From JBHENC01 sp046262295 (lineage in GTDB: Bacteria; Acidobacteriota; Blastocatellia; Pyrinomonadales; Pyrinomonadaceae), in NCBI GenBank assembly GCA_046262295.1, contig JBHENC010000013.1:1-64000 (forward strand): 64,000 nt of DNA. Direction: 5' to 3'. The notes under the pieces are model-generated. The model did not search any database. It saw nothing but the letters and a program-made list of their open reading frames with translations, and was not told where the DNA came from. A program made the translations under genes and the position numbers. Positions 1 to 8,241 of the stretch are shown one piece after another. The stretch's first letter is position 1. Each line of letters begins with the position of its first letter.

Positions 1-1
1 T

Positions 2-80
2 GCTTAACTATGCGGCGAATCATCCGGCTTGAGATGAAGAAATCACTTGACTCGTACACCTCAGATGGGTTGTTAGGTGC
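2..80 (-). other. Candidate degenerate attC site at the window edge
   Basis: On the minus strand an inverse core (CACCTAACAAC, 80-70) follows the membrane-protein gene and a GTTAAGC core (8-2) ends the element. Between them only short complementarity (CATC with GATG) is visible, much weaker than in the clear attC sites at 35.1 and 53.5-56.0 kb. It may be a decayed recombination site ending a cassette that starts at 1477. It could also be chance. The window edge prevents a better judgement. Confidence 0.35.
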
Positions 81-109
81 AGCATTGATTACAATATTGC
101 CGCCTGATT

Positions 110-1135
110 TTATTTTTCCTTCGTCTGCGCGTTGTCGTTGCCGGTGTTTGTGTTGCCCGGCTTGCCCGGCTTGTTCAGCTCGAAGGCCCCCGTGTAGCTG
201 ATCTTCGTGTAGTCGAAGCCGATGGCGATGTTGCCCAACGTATTCATCTTCGAGTCAACGTAAGTGATGAACTGCGTGGGGGTCTTCGCGCCACCGCTGA
301 TGTCGGTCAGGGTCAGAGGGTAGCTGGTCACCTCGTTCTCCAACCCCTTGTACGCTAGGAACAGGGTCTTGTTATCGGAGATGTTTTGCTGTTGCTGGAA
401 GACGGACGGGAAGAGACCGTAGTAGGCCGTAACGGCAGTCATCACCAGGAAGACGGTCTTGACGTATGGGTTGGTGCCCGACCAGCCGTTCTGGGCGATG
501 AAGAACAGAGCGAGCGCGGCGATGAGCCCCGAGAACAACACGACGCTGATAGCCATGTAGTACGCCTTAAAGAAGAAGGCCATCACCACGCCGTGGTGAT
601 TCCGCCTCGCCCTAATGCCCGCGAGTTGTTCGTCGAGCCTCTTCTGCTGCTCGGCGTTCGGGGGCTTCATCTCGTTTGGCGGCGTCGATCCTCCGCCTCC
701 GGGTTTCGCACCCTGCGTGGAGTCCGTCCCGCTTCCCGCTCCCGGATTCGTGTTCGCGCCAGCGCTGGTGTTCTCCGTCGTAGTGGTTTGGTTGTTGCTG
801 TTGTTCGTGTTCGCCGTTGCGGTCGGGCTCGGAGTGCCCGATGTCTGGGTGCTGTTGGTGTGGGAGTCGGGACTAGGACTAGGCGTCGGGTCGGCAAAAA
901 TCTGCGTGTTGGCCTTCACGTCGGTGGCGTTATACAGGTTAAGCCACTCGGTCGCCTTTTTCGCGCCGAAGTCTCTGCTGTATCTAGAGATGAGGTAGAC
1001 CACAAGCAGGAGGCCGAGAACCAACAGCACTTGTCGCACAAAAGTCCTGGCCAGCAATGCGGCTAGGCGTTCGCGCCAGGTGAGTTGGGTCGGAGGCGGC
1101 GGAGGCAGCGGGGCAGGAGGATTTGGGTCAGCCAT
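110..1135 (-). CDS. Membrane protein with Pro-rich N-terminus and Ser/Thr/Asn-rich linker
   Basis: I do not recognise a family. The 341-residue product begins with a proline-rich stretch (residues 3-15), then has a membrane segment around residues 34-50. A low-complexity linker rich in Ser, Thr, Asn, Gly and Pro covers about residues 85-155. Two further hydrophobic segments lie near 185-212 and 225-243, followed by a Gln/Asn-containing C-terminal domain ending in an Asn-rich tail. The layout fits a membrane-anchored protein with an exposed flexible loop. It lies just downstream, on the same strand, of a truncated kinase gene, and both sit between cassette-like core sites. A role as that kinase's membrane partner is only a guess. 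Confidence 0.6.
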   Translation of the reverse strand: MADPNPPAPLPPPPPTQLTWRERLAALLARTFVRQVLLVLGLLLVVYLISRYSRDFGAKKATEWLNLYNATDVKANTQIFADPTPSPSPDSHTNSTQTSGTPSPTATANTNNSNNQTTTTENTSAGANTNPGAGSGTDSTQGAKPGGGGSTPPNEMKPPNAEQQKRLDEQLAGIRARRNHHGVVMAFFFKAYYMAISVVLFSGLIAALALFFIAQNGWSGTNPYVKTVFLVMTAVTAYYGLFPSVFQQQQNISDNKTLFLAYKGLENEVTSYPLTLTDISGGAKTPTQFITYVDSKMNTLGNIAIGFDYTKISYTGAFELNKPGKPGNTNTGNDNAQTKEK

Positions 1136-1263
1136 TTTTCGTTTCTCTTCTGGCTAGATGGACAAGACAGGGACGGGAAGCGAGGCGTTTGTTCACGGTC
1201 GCCTATTTTGGTGCGAGGCCCAGTTAATGAGCGCGATGAGTTTATTACTCGTCCCGCACAATG

Positions 1264-1443
1264 TCAAAGACTATTTCGCAGCCGACGCGCGGTAGGCGGG
1301 CGGGCGGCAGGGCGCGCACTTACTCGGCGGGAGGGCGCCTGCTCGAATGGATGTTTTAATCTAGCTAGCCAAACTTTGCCAGCTTGCCCCTCGCCTAGAA
1401 TTTTTATGACCTCAAGGTCAGACCATTCAATTGCCTTTGCCAT
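1264..1443 (-). pseudogene. Truncated Ser/Thr protein kinase, N-terminal lobe only
   Basis: The ATG at 1443 is preceded by a strong ribosome binding site (AAGGAGAG). The first ~35 residues carry a Gly-rich ATP-binding loop (ILGEGQAGKVWLARL), as in Hanks-type or related protein kinases. After the residues HPFEQ the frame runs into GC-rich, Arg/Pro/Ala-rich sequence and stops at 59 residues. The VAIK lysine, the HRD and DFG motifs and the whole C-lobe are missing, so it cannot be an active kinase. The ORF starts 26 bp after a cassette-like core (GTTAGGTGCTTCC). The body was probably lost by deletion or recombination. Confidence 0.6.
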
Positions 1444-1464
1444 ACATCTCTCCTTCGATATAGG

Positions 1465-1545
1465 GGAAGCACCTAACAACAGTTATGCGCCGCACAAAGG
1501 AATCACCCATCATGCGACGCATCTCTTACTCGCTGACGCTTAACT
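1465..1545 (-). other. Cassette boundary and half attC-like site
   Basis: On the minus strand GTTAGGTGCTTCCCCTAT (1477-1460) is nearly identical to the sequence after the clear attC at 55901-56007. It is preceded by a stem-forming pair (GATGCGTCGC and GCGGCGCAT, about 1514-1484). The far half lacks a proper RYYYAAC box, having only GTTAAGC next to the stop codon of the SIMPL gene. It is best read as the start of a cassette inserted behind that gene, or as a decayed attC. Confidence 0.45.
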
Positions 1546-2372
1546 TACGGCGCGGTTTCTATCTCTGCGATTAACTGTACTTGCGATCTGATGTCGAGCA
1601 TTCCGACTTCAACCGGCGTCGGCGCGCTCGCCTGAGCTTTCATCATCGCGCGTCCGTTAATTGGCGCATCATAGAGCGGTCTTATCTGCCCTACGCCTTC
1701 CTGTACTTCGATGACGCGCACAATTCGTGCGCCAAGCGCGGCGGCGATGACCTGCGCTTTGGATGCCGCGTCGCGTGTCGCTTCGGCCAGAGCCTGTTCG
1801 CGTGCCGGACGATCTTTGCGTAAGGTGAAGGCGATGCCTTCTACGTTGTTCGCGCCCGCCTGCGCTGCGGCGTCAATCACCGCGCCGACCTTTGTTAAAT
1901 CAGAGAGCGTGACCATCACACCGTTGCGCGCTTCGTAGCCCGTGATCGTCGGCGGTTGATTCTCTCTATAAACGCGCTGCGGCTGAAGATTATAGCCGCT
2001 TGTTTTGACTTCCGCGCCCGCGCCCGCCGCCGCTTTGACGGCACGAATCACCGCGTCGCTTTTATTGGCGTTGTCGGTCTGAGCATCAATCGCGCGACGG
2101 TTCTGCGTAACGACGGAGATGGAAAGAATCGCCGTGTCCGGCTGCGCCTGCACAATCGCCTCGCCCGTCACCAGCACGCGCGGCGGGCGTTTCTGCGTGC
2201 CCGTATTATCGCCGCGCACCTGCGTCGTTTCCGGCTGCTGATTCATCGAATCGAGTCCGGCAGCGCTGACTCTCGTCCCCGTAAAAGTTAAAGCGAGCGC
2301 GGCGGCAAACACCGCAACGATGGCGATGATCGAACGCGCCCAAAGATTTCTTCTCATTTTTTTACTCTCCAT
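1545..2372 (-). CDS. SIMPL-domain (DUF541) secreted protein
   Basis: The 275-residue product starts with a basic stretch and a hydrophobic signal segment (residues 8-38, ending near SAAG), so it should be exported to the periplasm or outer membrane. The body (about residues 60-270) has the SIMPL/DUF541 pattern: VTGEAIVQAQPDTA at the start, then SGYNLQPQ and a C-terminal stretch ending in VQLIAEI. SIMPL proteins are widespread periplasmic proteins such as BP26/OMP28 whose biochemical role is poorly defined; some have been linked to oxidative-stress tolerance. The gene stands alone, and its stop codon abuts the cassette-like boundary at 1465-1545. Confidence 0.85.
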   Translation of the reverse strand: MESKKMRRNLWARSIIAIVAVFAAALALTFTGTRVSAAGLDSMNQQPETTQVRGDNTGTQKRPPRVLVTGEAIVQAQPDTAILSISVVTQNRRAIDAQTDNANKSDAVIRAVKAAAGAGAEVKTSGYNLQPQRVYRENQPPTITGYEARNGVMVTLSDLTKVGAVIDAAAQAGANNVEGIAFTLRKDRPAREQALAEATRDAASKAQVIAAALGARIVRVIEVQEGVGQIRPLYDAPINGRAMMKAQASAPTPVEVGMLDIRSQVQLIAEIETAP

Positions 2373-2522
2373 TTTTAATTAAACCTCGCGCCAGAGAGAC
2401 GAACAGTAGCGCAGGGATGCTTGCCAGCCTGTATACCGGCTTCGATGTATTGAACGAAGCGCGCCGCCCCTTCTTGCGCGCGTGTTTGTCGCAGAGCGCG
2501 GTTTCTTGTTACGATTCTCCGA

Positions 2523-2885
2523 GTGATGCCGCCGCTCGATTCATCGTCCGACAATCCCGCAACGCCCGCGAGCGAAGAGCGCGCATCGGCGGTTACGGTC
2601 GGGCGCGCGGAAGATGTGCCGCCGGGACGCAGCGCCGTTGTAGAGCTTTCGGGCGGCAAAGAACTTGCGCTCTTTAACATCAACAATGAATTCTACGCGG
2701 TCGAAAACTTTTGCCCGCATAGGGGCGCGCCGCTCGCCGAAGGCCGCGTCTGCGATTATGCCGTCGAGTGCAACTGGCACAACTGGCGTTTCGATGTGCG
2801 CACGGGCAAATGTCTTTCCAACAACACGGCAGTCGAATCTTATCAGGTTGTCATCGAAGACGGCTGGATCAAAATCAATATGTGA
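2523..2885 (+). CDS. Rieske-type [2Fe-2S] ferredoxin
   Basis: The 120-residue soluble protein carries the two Rieske cluster motifs, CPHRG near residue 66 and CNWHNW near residue 86. These supply the two Cys and two His ligands of a [2Fe-2S] cluster. Residues 25-115 match the small stand-alone Rieske ferredoxins (nitrite reductase NirD-like or dioxygenase ferredoxin-like). GTG (2523) and ATG (2526) are adjacent possible starts, and the first ~20 residues are low in complexity. No oxygenase or reductase partner lies next to it, so the electron acceptor is unknown. Confidence 0.88.
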   Translation: MMPPLDSSSDNPATPASEERASAVTVGRAEDVPPGRSAVVELSGGKELALFNINNEFYAVENFCPHRGAPLAEGRVCDYAVECNWHNWRFDVRTGKCLSNNTAVESYQVVIEDGWIKINM

Positions 2886-2993
2886 GACGCGCCTTTCTTT
2901 TAATTGCTCGTCTCTCAAGCAAAACTTACCGGAAGCTTACCGGCGAACTTAACAGGTGGAAGCATCGTATGGCGTGGGAAGAGGTAAAAGAAT

Positions 2994-3461
2994 ATGTACT
3001 GTCCATCTTGCGGGACGCCGCTGGCAGAGGGCTTGAGTTTCTGTAACCGTTGCGGAGCCGACTTGAAGCCGTCTGAATCTTTAGTGTCCAACAGCAAGCC
3101 GTCGGGACTCGGCTACGTCGTCGCCTTCGGTATGATACTGACGACGGGCATCACTCTTGGCGGGCTGGCGCTTGTCTTAAAACTCGTTTTGGAATTGGTA
3201 CGTCGAAACTATCCAGACACGACCGTTCTGGCGATAGTCAGTTTGATGATAATCTTTGGCAGCGTCGCGCTCCTCAGCCGCCAGATATCTCGTTTAATCG
3301 GCGTCTATCTGCAACCGAACAATCTCGCGCAACCGAAGAGACTGAAACCGACCACGCTACCGGCAGCGGCGCAACTCGACGTGCCGCGCGAATCTGTGGC
3401 GAGCGTGACAGAACACACGACGCGCACCTTTGAGCCGTCTTACAAAGAACGCAGCCGCTAA
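2994..3461 (+). CDS. Zinc-ribbon membrane protein
   Basis: The 155-residue product begins with a zinc-ribbon (CPSCGTPLAEG, then FCNRCGADL, residues 3-25) with four cysteines in two CxxC knuckles. Two transmembrane segments follow at about residues 42-66 and 80-95. The C-terminal 55 residues are Pro/Thr-rich and probably cytoplasmic. Small zinc-ribbon membrane proteins of this plan are common in Acidobacteriota and have no assigned function. A rho-independent terminator lies about 85 bp downstream, so it is probably transcribed alone or with the Rieske gene 108 bp upstream. Confidence 0.75.
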   Translation: MYCPSCGTPLAEGLSFCNRCGADLKPSESLVSNSKPSGLGYVVAFGMILTTGITLGGLALVLKLVLELVRRNYPDTTVLAIVSLMIIFGSVALLSRQISRLIGVYLQPNNLAQPKRLKPTTLPAAAQLDVPRESVASVTEHTTRTFEPSYKERSR

Positions 3462-3545
3462 GTAATGTCGGCTTGAATTCACCGCAAAAGATTCAGGCCG
3501 CAGAAAGGTAAGAGCGGAACGATAAATCTACGGCTTCACAGATTG

Positions 3546-3594
3546 AAGGCCGCCAGCGAATTCTCGTAAAAGAGAATGCGGGCGGCCTTTAGAA
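3546..3594 (+). terminator. Rho-independent terminator after the zinc-ribbon gene
   Basis: A long GC-rich hairpin pairs AAGGCCGCC (3546-3554) with GGCGGCCTT (3581-3589), extended inward by AATTCTC/GAGAAT. A short T run follows. It lies between the convergent zinc-ribbon and ferredoxin genes and could serve both strands. Confidence 0.75.
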
Positions 3595-3617
3595 TTTCCA
3601 GACTTACAATTATGCTT

Positions 3618-3848
3618 TCAGCCGTCGCTGCCGATGGCTTCAACCGGGCAGGACGTTAACGCTTCGTCGCATAGCTCGCGTTCCTCATCCGTTTCCGGCT
3701 GCTTGTAAACAAATGAATAACCGTTATTGTCAGAGCGCGTGAAATTATCCGGCGCAGTGTCGCGGCACACGTCGCAATCAATGCACTGCATATCCACGTA
3801 GTACGTGCCGGGCGCGTTCTCCTGCACCCGTTCAGTCGAATCAGCCAC
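3618..3848 (-). CDS. Small 4Fe-4S ferredoxin
   Basis: This 76-residue acidic protein has a single-cluster pattern: CIDCDVC near residues 22-28 and a distal cysteine in SCPVEAIG near residues 66-73. That is typical of one-cluster [4Fe-4S] ferredoxins (Fer4_15 type). The remaining residues are acidic and polar, as expected of a soluble electron carrier. It lies downstream of nadA on the same strand but is separated from it by a strong hairpin at 3876-3923. Quinolinate synthase itself needs a 4Fe-4S cluster, but the neighbourhood alone does not show a functional link. Confidence 0.85.
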   Translation of the reverse strand: MADSTERVQENAPGTYYVDMQCIDCDVCRDTAPDNFTRSDNNGYSFVYKQPETDEERELCDEALTSCPVEAIGSDG

Positions 3849-3875
3849 TATCTAACTTCCTCCTTCAAAACAAAC

Positions 3876-3923
3876 GAGCCGTCAAGCGCCAATCCGTCGT
3901 TAACGATTCGCGCTTGACGGCTC
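3876..3923 (-). terminator. Strong inverted repeat, terminator of nadA
   Basis: Perfect arms GAGCCGTCAAGCGC (3876-3889) and GCGCTTGACGGCTC (3910-3923) flank a 20-nt loop. On the minus strand a T-rich stretch (GTTTGTTTT) follows, so it should end nadA transcription just past its stop codon at 3930. Confidence 0.8.
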
Positions 3924-3929
3924 TTGAAT

Positions 3930-5039
3930 TTACTTGACCGCCAGCATCCGGTCGAGCGCAATGCGCGCCAAGTCCGCCGTCTCTGCCGGCACGGTTATTT
4001 GATTGACAACTTCGCCCGCGACGAGCGATTCCAGCGTCCACGCCAGATTCTGCGGCGCGATGCGATACATCGTCGCGCACATACACAGATCAGGCGCGAG
4101 CAATTGAATATGCTTGTCCGGGAACTGCGCGATTAAACGATTGACGAGATTGACTTCCGTCCCGACAGCCCACTTCGATCCAGACGGTGCGGCCTCAATC
4201 GTCTTGATAATAAACTCCGTCGAACCGTTCAAGTCGCTCTTTTGGACAACCTCGTAAACGCACTCGGGATGTACCAGTATCTTGATGCCCGGCACTTCCT
4301 TGCGCAGTTGATCCACATGCCACGCCTTAAAGCGTCCATGCACCGAGCAATGGCCTTTCCACAAAATCAGGCGCGCTTTCCGCAACGCTTCAACAGTGTT
4401 TCCGCCAAGCTCTTTGAACGGGTCCCACACCACCATCTCATCCAGCGGAATGCCGAACTTGACGCCCGTGTTGCGTCCCAAATGTTGGTCGGGGAAGAAG
4501 AACAATTTATCCGCTTCCTTGAGGCATTTATCAAAGAGCGGCACGGCGTTCGACGACGTGCAGACGATGCCGCCGTGCTTGCCGCAAAACGCCTTGATCG
4601 CGGCAGTCGAATTCATGTACGTGACCGGCATTACGCGGTAATCGCCGATAACGCCGATGGCTTCCAACTGCTCCCACGCATCCTCGACCTGTTCGGCGGA
4701 AGCCATGTCCGCCATCGAACAGCCCGCGCCCAAATCCGGCAGGATAACTTTCTGGTGCGGCGCTGAAAGTATGTCAGCCGACTCCGCCATGAAATGCACG
4801 CCGCAGAAGACGATAAACTCCGCGTCGGCACGATCCGCGCCGAGCTTCGAGAGCTTAAACGAATCGCCCGTCACATCCGCATGACAGATCACGTCGTCGC
4901 GCTGGTAGTGATGACCCAAAATCACCAGCCGCGCGCCCAACTCTTTACGCGCTGCCTCTATACGCTCGTGCAACTCCGCATCCGAAACGCGAAAGTAATC
5001 CTCCAGCACAGGAACGCTCGACAAAGTGGCCGTAGTCAT
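3930..5039 (-). CDS. nadA: Quinolinate synthase NadA
   Basis: It condenses iminoaspartate with dihydroxyacetone phosphate to give quinolinate in de novo NAD synthesis. The 369-residue product shows the triplicated NadA fold: VILGHHYQRDDV near residue 38, FCGVHFMAE with one cluster Cys, the CTSSNA segment, and MCATMYRI near the C-terminus. These cysteines fit the oxygen-sensitive [4Fe-4S] cluster. I chose the ATG at 5039 because GGAGGAG lies 8 bases upstream; the reading frame is open further back but without a ribosome site. nadE at 59.8 kb completes NAD formation at the other end of the window. No nadB or nadC is adjacent. Confidence 0.95.
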   Translation of the reverse strand: MTTATLSSVPVLEDYFRVSDAELHERIEAARKELGARLVILGHHYQRDDVICHADVTGDSFKLSKLGADRADAEFIVFCGVHFMAESADILSAPHQKVILPDLGAGCSMADMASAEQVEDAWEQLEAIGVIGDYRVMPVTYMNSTAAIKAFCGKHGGIVCTSSNAVPLFDKCLKEADKLFFFPDQHLGRNTGVKFGIPLDEMVVWDPFKELGGNTVEALRKARLILWKGHCSVHGRFKAWHVDQLRKEVPGIKILVHPECVYEVVQKSDLNGSTEFIIKTIEAAPSGSKWAVGTEVNLVNRLIAQFPDKHIQLLAPDLCMCATMYRIAPQNLAWTLESLVAGEVVNQITVPAETADLARIALDRMLAVK

Positions 5040-5281
5040 GTCGTTTTCTCCTCCGGCGCGCTTGAAACCCACCGGCCGCAAACTCACGGCGCAAGGCTCA
5101 CGCGCCAAACTTCGCAATATACTAACTTCCGCAAACGAAGCGCAAGCCATTAACAACACACCGCTCCAGCCTCACTTACGTGCTCACGCAGAAACACCCG
5201 CGCAAGCAATAGTTTAGATGCGAAATTTGACCGGGAAGATGTGTTTATTTAACGCCGGAGCGTAGAACATTTGGAAAGGTG

Positions 5282-5551
5282 TTATAGCTGCGCGATGAGA
5301 CTATCATAATCAGCGTGTGAGCCAATCCAGAACCAAATCACCGTATCGTCATCTTTAACACCAACCGCACGCCATCCGATGCCGACGCGAACGGAGTAGA
5401 TCGGCTTGCGCGCATGAATTTGCTTGAATTGTAAGCTCGGATGATAGGGATTGTGTTGCCACAGTTGATAAGCTGCGCGCGCCTTACGCTGCGTAGAAGG
5501 CGGCAAACCTGCAAAAGCTTTCCAAAACTTTTCCGTTGTTCGTGAGGTCAC
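5282..5551 (-). CDS. RelE/HigB-like toxin
   Basis: The 89-residue basic protein has the RelE/ParE-like order: an N-terminal helix (EKFWKAFAGLPPSTQRKARAAY), a short link with HPSLQFKQIH, then the strand series YSVRVGIGWRAVGVKDDDTVIWFWIGSHADYDSLI. The final aromatic and His residues resemble those of ribosome-dependent mRNA interferases. It overlaps its antitoxin gene by four bases (GTGA), which is typical of translational coupling. The likely role is a growth-arresting toxin held by the upstream partner. Confidence 0.82.
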   Translation of the reverse strand: MTSRTTEKFWKAFAGLPPSTQRKARAAYQLWQHNPYHPSLQFKQIHARKPIYSVRVGIGWRAVGVKDDDTVIWFWIGSHADYDSLIAQL

Positions 5552-5763
5552 AAAATTTCTTCAAGCGCCTTTGTTTTCCCGCTCCGGTGTTCGGCCAGAG
5601 CTTCATCGGCAAGCAGCGCAAGCTTGTCCTGCGACTTTGCGAAAGCGTCATCCCATTTCTCTTCCGCTGCAAGGTCGTCAAGCAGCATTTGAGCGAGCAT
5701 ATCCTGCGCTTCCTGTGAAAGTTTAGAAGCTTCGGCGAAGGCTTTTTCGAGCAGTTCGGTCAT
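5548..5763 (-). CDS. Antitoxin partner of the RelE-like toxin
   Basis: This 71-residue acidic and helical protein (MTELLEKAFAEASKL at the start, EHRSGKTKALEEIL at the end) lies immediately upstream of the RelE-like toxin and overlaps it by four bases. Its size, acidity and order match addiction-module antitoxins that wrap RelE toxins. No DNA-binding fold is obvious. A purine-rich stretch precedes the ATG at 5763. Confidence 0.78.
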   Translation of the reverse strand: MTELLEKAFAEASKLSQEAQDMLAQMLLDDLAAEEKWDDAFAKSQDKLALLADEALAEHRSGKTKALEEIL

Positions 5764-5866
5764 GGCAATACCTCAAGCAATTAACTTCAAGCGTCAATGC
5801 GCTTCGTTCGATTTTACCATTATCCGGCAACGCCCATGAACTTTACGATACAAGTCGCGCAGTATG

Positions 5867-5913
5867 CTTTCCGCTTTCCGCCTTCCGCTTTCCGCCTTCC
5901 TACTTCCTACTTT
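5867..5913. repeat. Heptameric tandem repeat, CTTTCCG type
   Basis: Six or seven imperfect 7-bp units (CTTTCCG, CCTTCCG, CCTTCCT, ACTTCCT) run in register just past the fumC stop codon. The same design with other unit sequences recurs at 9999, 14586, 19014, 44148 and 61515. Confidence 0.7.
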
Positions 5914-5917
5914 GCTT

Positions 5918-7342
5918 TTACGGGTGCGTCATCTCTTCCGGCTTGACGTATTCATCGAACTGTTCGCCCGTCAGGATGCCCAACTCAATCGCGGACTCGC
6001 GCAAAGAAATGCCCTTCTTGTGCGCGTGCTTGGCAATCTTCGCGGCGTTGTCGTAGCCGATATGCGGATTAAGGGCAGTGACGAGCATCAGGGAATTCTG
6101 CAAATGTTCGTCAATCTTGGCGCGGTTGAGTTCGATGCCTGCGACGCAGTAATCAACGAAGCCGTGACACGCATCCTTAATCAAACGAATCGAGTGCAAC
6201 AGGTTGTGAATCATCACCGGATTGAAGACGTTCAACTCGAAGTTGCCCTGGGAACCGGCGAAACCAATCGCCGCGTCGTTGCCGAAGACCTGCACGGCGA
6301 CCATCGTCATCGCTTCACTCTGCGTCGGATTCACCTTGCCCGGCATAATCGAGGAACCGGGTTCGTTCTCCGGCAACACGAGTTCGCAAAAACCCGCGCG
6401 CGGCCCCGACGCGAGCCAGCGTATGTCGTTCGCTATCTTCATCAAGCTTGCGGCGAGAGTCTTCAATGCCCCGCTCGCAAAGACCATCTCATCATGCGCC
6501 GAGAGCGCCGCGAATTTGTTCGGGTGCGATTTGAACGGCAAGCCCGTCAACTCCGCGATCTTCTTCGCCGCACGCTCGCCAAACTCCGGATGCGAGTTTA
6601 GCCCCGTGCCGACCGCCGTGCCGCCAATCGCTAAATCATAAAGGCCGGGCAGCACGAGTTTTAATCGCTCTATGTCGCGCTCTATAAGGCTCGCCCAGCC
6701 GCCCATCTCCTGCCCGACGGTCAAAGGCGTCGCATCCTGAAGATGAGTGCGCCCGATCTTCACCACGTCCGCAAACTCACGCGCCTTCGCGTCAATCGCA
6801 TCATGCAATCTTTGCACTTCCGGTATCAGCGCATTCATACGCTCTGCCGCCGCAATGTGCATCGCCGTCGGAAACGTATCGTTCGACGACTGCGACATAT
6901 TCACATCATCGTTCGGATGCACAGGCTGTTTGCTGCCCATCTCGCCGCCCGCGATTTCGATGGCACGATTCGAGATGACTTCGTTCGCGTTCATGTTCGT
7001 CTGCGTGCCGCTTCCCGTCTGCCACACACGCAAAGGAAAATGCCCGTCCAGCTTTCCCTCTATCACTTCATCGCAAGCCTGCGCGATCAGCTTCGACTTA
7101 TCAGGCGAGAGCTTCCCAAGCTCCTCATTCACACTCGCGGCGGCCTTTTTAAGAATCCCCAACGCGCGTATCATCTCGCGCGGCATCACGTCGAAACCGA
7201 TATTGAAATGCAACAGCGAACGCTCCGTCTGCGCCCCATAATACCGATCTGCCGGAACATTTATCGCCCCCATCGAATCCGTTTCCTGACGCACCCCGCC
7301 CGCCACACTCTCTTGCTTTCGCTCCACAGCATCTTTCGCCAT
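5918..7342 (-). CDS. fumC: Class II fumarate hydratase
   Basis: It hydrates fumarate to malate in the TCA cycle without an iron-sulfur cluster. The 474-residue product has the fumarase/aspartase superfamily signature GSSIMPGKVNPTQ (near residue 327), containing the flexible catalytic loop serine. It also has KIGRTHLQDATP, and YYGAQTERS near residue 34, typical of FumC. Length matches the E. coli enzyme (467). The first ~20 residues are a non-conserved extension, so a slightly later start is possible. The gene is flanked by small toxin-antitoxin genes and appears monocistronic. Confidence 0.95.
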   Translation of the reverse strand: MAKDAVERKQESVAGGVRQETDSMGAINVPADRYYGAQTERSLLHFNIGFDVMPREMIRALGILKKAAASVNEELGKLSPDKSKLIAQACDEVIEGKLDGHFPLRVWQTGSGTQTNMNANEVISNRAIEIAGGEMGSKQPVHPNDDVNMSQSSNDTFPTAMHIAAAERMNALIPEVQRLHDAIDAKAREFADVVKIGRTHLQDATPLTVGQEMGGWASLIERDIERLKLVLPGLYDLAIGGTAVGTGLNSHPEFGERAAKKIAELTGLPFKSHPNKFAALSAHDEMVFASGALKTLAASLMKIANDIRWLASGPRAGFCELVLPENEPGSSIMPGKVNPTQSEAMTMVAVQVFGNDAAIGFAGSQGNFELNVFNPVMIHNLLHSIRLIKDACHGFVDYCVAGIELNRAKIDEHLQNSLMLVTALNPHIGYDNAAKIAKHAHKKGISLRESAIELGILTGEQFDEYVKPEEMTHP

Positions 7343-7401
7343 CGCTTGAAATTATCCTTTATCAATTAAAAGTACCTTGAAATTACCATCCTCAGACCAG
7401 A

Positions 7402-7590
7402 CTACTTCGTAAGCCATTCGCCCAACTGCCCTTCGGCTTCTTCGTGCGTAACAGTCCTTCCAGCATCCGCCGCTTCCAATCCATGCCGCACTTTTTCAAT
7501 CACATACAGATGATACTGAATATCCTCCAGCGAACAATCATCCGGCAGCTTATCCAACAACGATTCAACCTCTTCTTTTGCCGTGCTCAT
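7402..7590 (-). CDS. Small antitoxin-like protein
   Basis: A 62-residue acidic protein containing LLDKLPDDCSLEDIQYHLYVIEKV and a C-terminal HEEAEGQLGEWLTK. This resembles the short antitoxins that accompany RelE/ParE toxins in cyanobacteria and acidobacteria. No toxin partner is visible directly downstream, where fumC begins 60 bp later, so it looks orphaned. Translation probably starts at the ATG at 7590, with GGAGAG upstream. Confidence 0.65.
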   Translation of the reverse strand: MSTAKEEVESLLDKLPDDCSLEDIQYHLYVIEKVRHGLEAADAGRTVTHEEAEGQLGEWLTK

Positions 7591-7728
7591 AACTCTCTCC
7601 TATATATCATCTTTAATTGTTTTGGATTGAATATGCCCGAATTATACACCACACCCAAATGCGAAAGGCAGCGAACGAATCCGCTGCCCGTAAGCCTGCT
7701 AAATGATTGTTGATTCTTCGCAGATGAT

Positions 7729-7941
7729 TTATAAATCTTCCGGCTTTAGTCCGGTCTTCTTAGCGATGCGCGCCAGCATTCGCGGGCCGATCTCTTCTTT
7801 ATCATGAAACGCAAAAACCACATCCGGCCAACCGGCACGCGCGAGAATCTTATGCGAACTCGATTCACGCTTGATGCTCCAACCAACGCGCAGCAACGCC
7901 GCGAGCACGCGCTTCGCTTTCGCTGATGCCCACGCGCTCAT
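7729..7941 (-). CDS. hicA: HicA-type mRNA interferase toxin
   Basis: The 70-residue basic protein fits the double-stranded RNA-binding-like HicA fold: KAKRVLAALLRVGWSIKRESSSHKILAR, with the catalytic His in SSHKI near residue 30, followed by VVFAFHDKEEIGPRMLARIAKKTGL. HicA cleaves mRNA and tmRNA. It overlaps hicB upstream by four bases, so the antitoxin gene comes first in this operon. Confidence 0.85.
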   Translation of the reverse strand: MSAWASAKAKRVLAALLRVGWSIKRESSSHKILARAGWPDVVFAFHDKEEIGPRMLARIAKKTGLKPEDL

Positions 7942-8153
7942 GCTGCCGCAAACGAGATAGTCATCATTTCGGGCGCGCCCTCGCCGTGTTCAAGCTTGTC
8001 CGCCAGCACACGCAACGCCAGAGCCTGCGCCTTCGCAATCGCCTCATCCGTCGTTCGCCCGTAAGCCAACACGCCCGGCAACTCCGCGACTTCCGCCAGC
8101 CAACGCCCATCTTCCTCCTGCTCATACTCAATCGTAAAAGTCATCTTCAACAC
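7938..8153 (-). CDS. hicB: HicB-type antitoxin
   Basis: The 71-residue protein shows the HicB partial RNase H-like fold: FTIEYEQEEDGRWLAEVAELPGVLAYGRTTDEAIAKAQALALRVLADKL. It neutralises HicA, whose gene follows with a four-base overlap. There is no C-terminal ribbon-helix-helix or HTH segment, unlike the second HicB at 27.9 kb, so autoregulation may work differently here. Confidence 0.85.
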   Translation of the reverse strand: MLKMTFTIEYEQEEDGRWLAEVAELPGVLAYGRTTDEAIAKAQALALRVLADKLEHGEGAPEMMTISFAAA

Positions 8154-8241
8154 CTCGCAGAAATCCTACCACATCGCCTTAAAGCATAACCGGTAAGTTT
8201 AGAGCTTAAGATTATTCACTGAGACTATAAGTTTGACGGTG

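Noticed and set aside
5040..5281. A possible NAD+-sensing riboswitch before nadA, as known in Acidobacteriota
   Set aside because: I could not find the conserved loop and stem sequences of the nadA-type riboswitch in the 240 bp upstream. A covariance search would be needed to decide.
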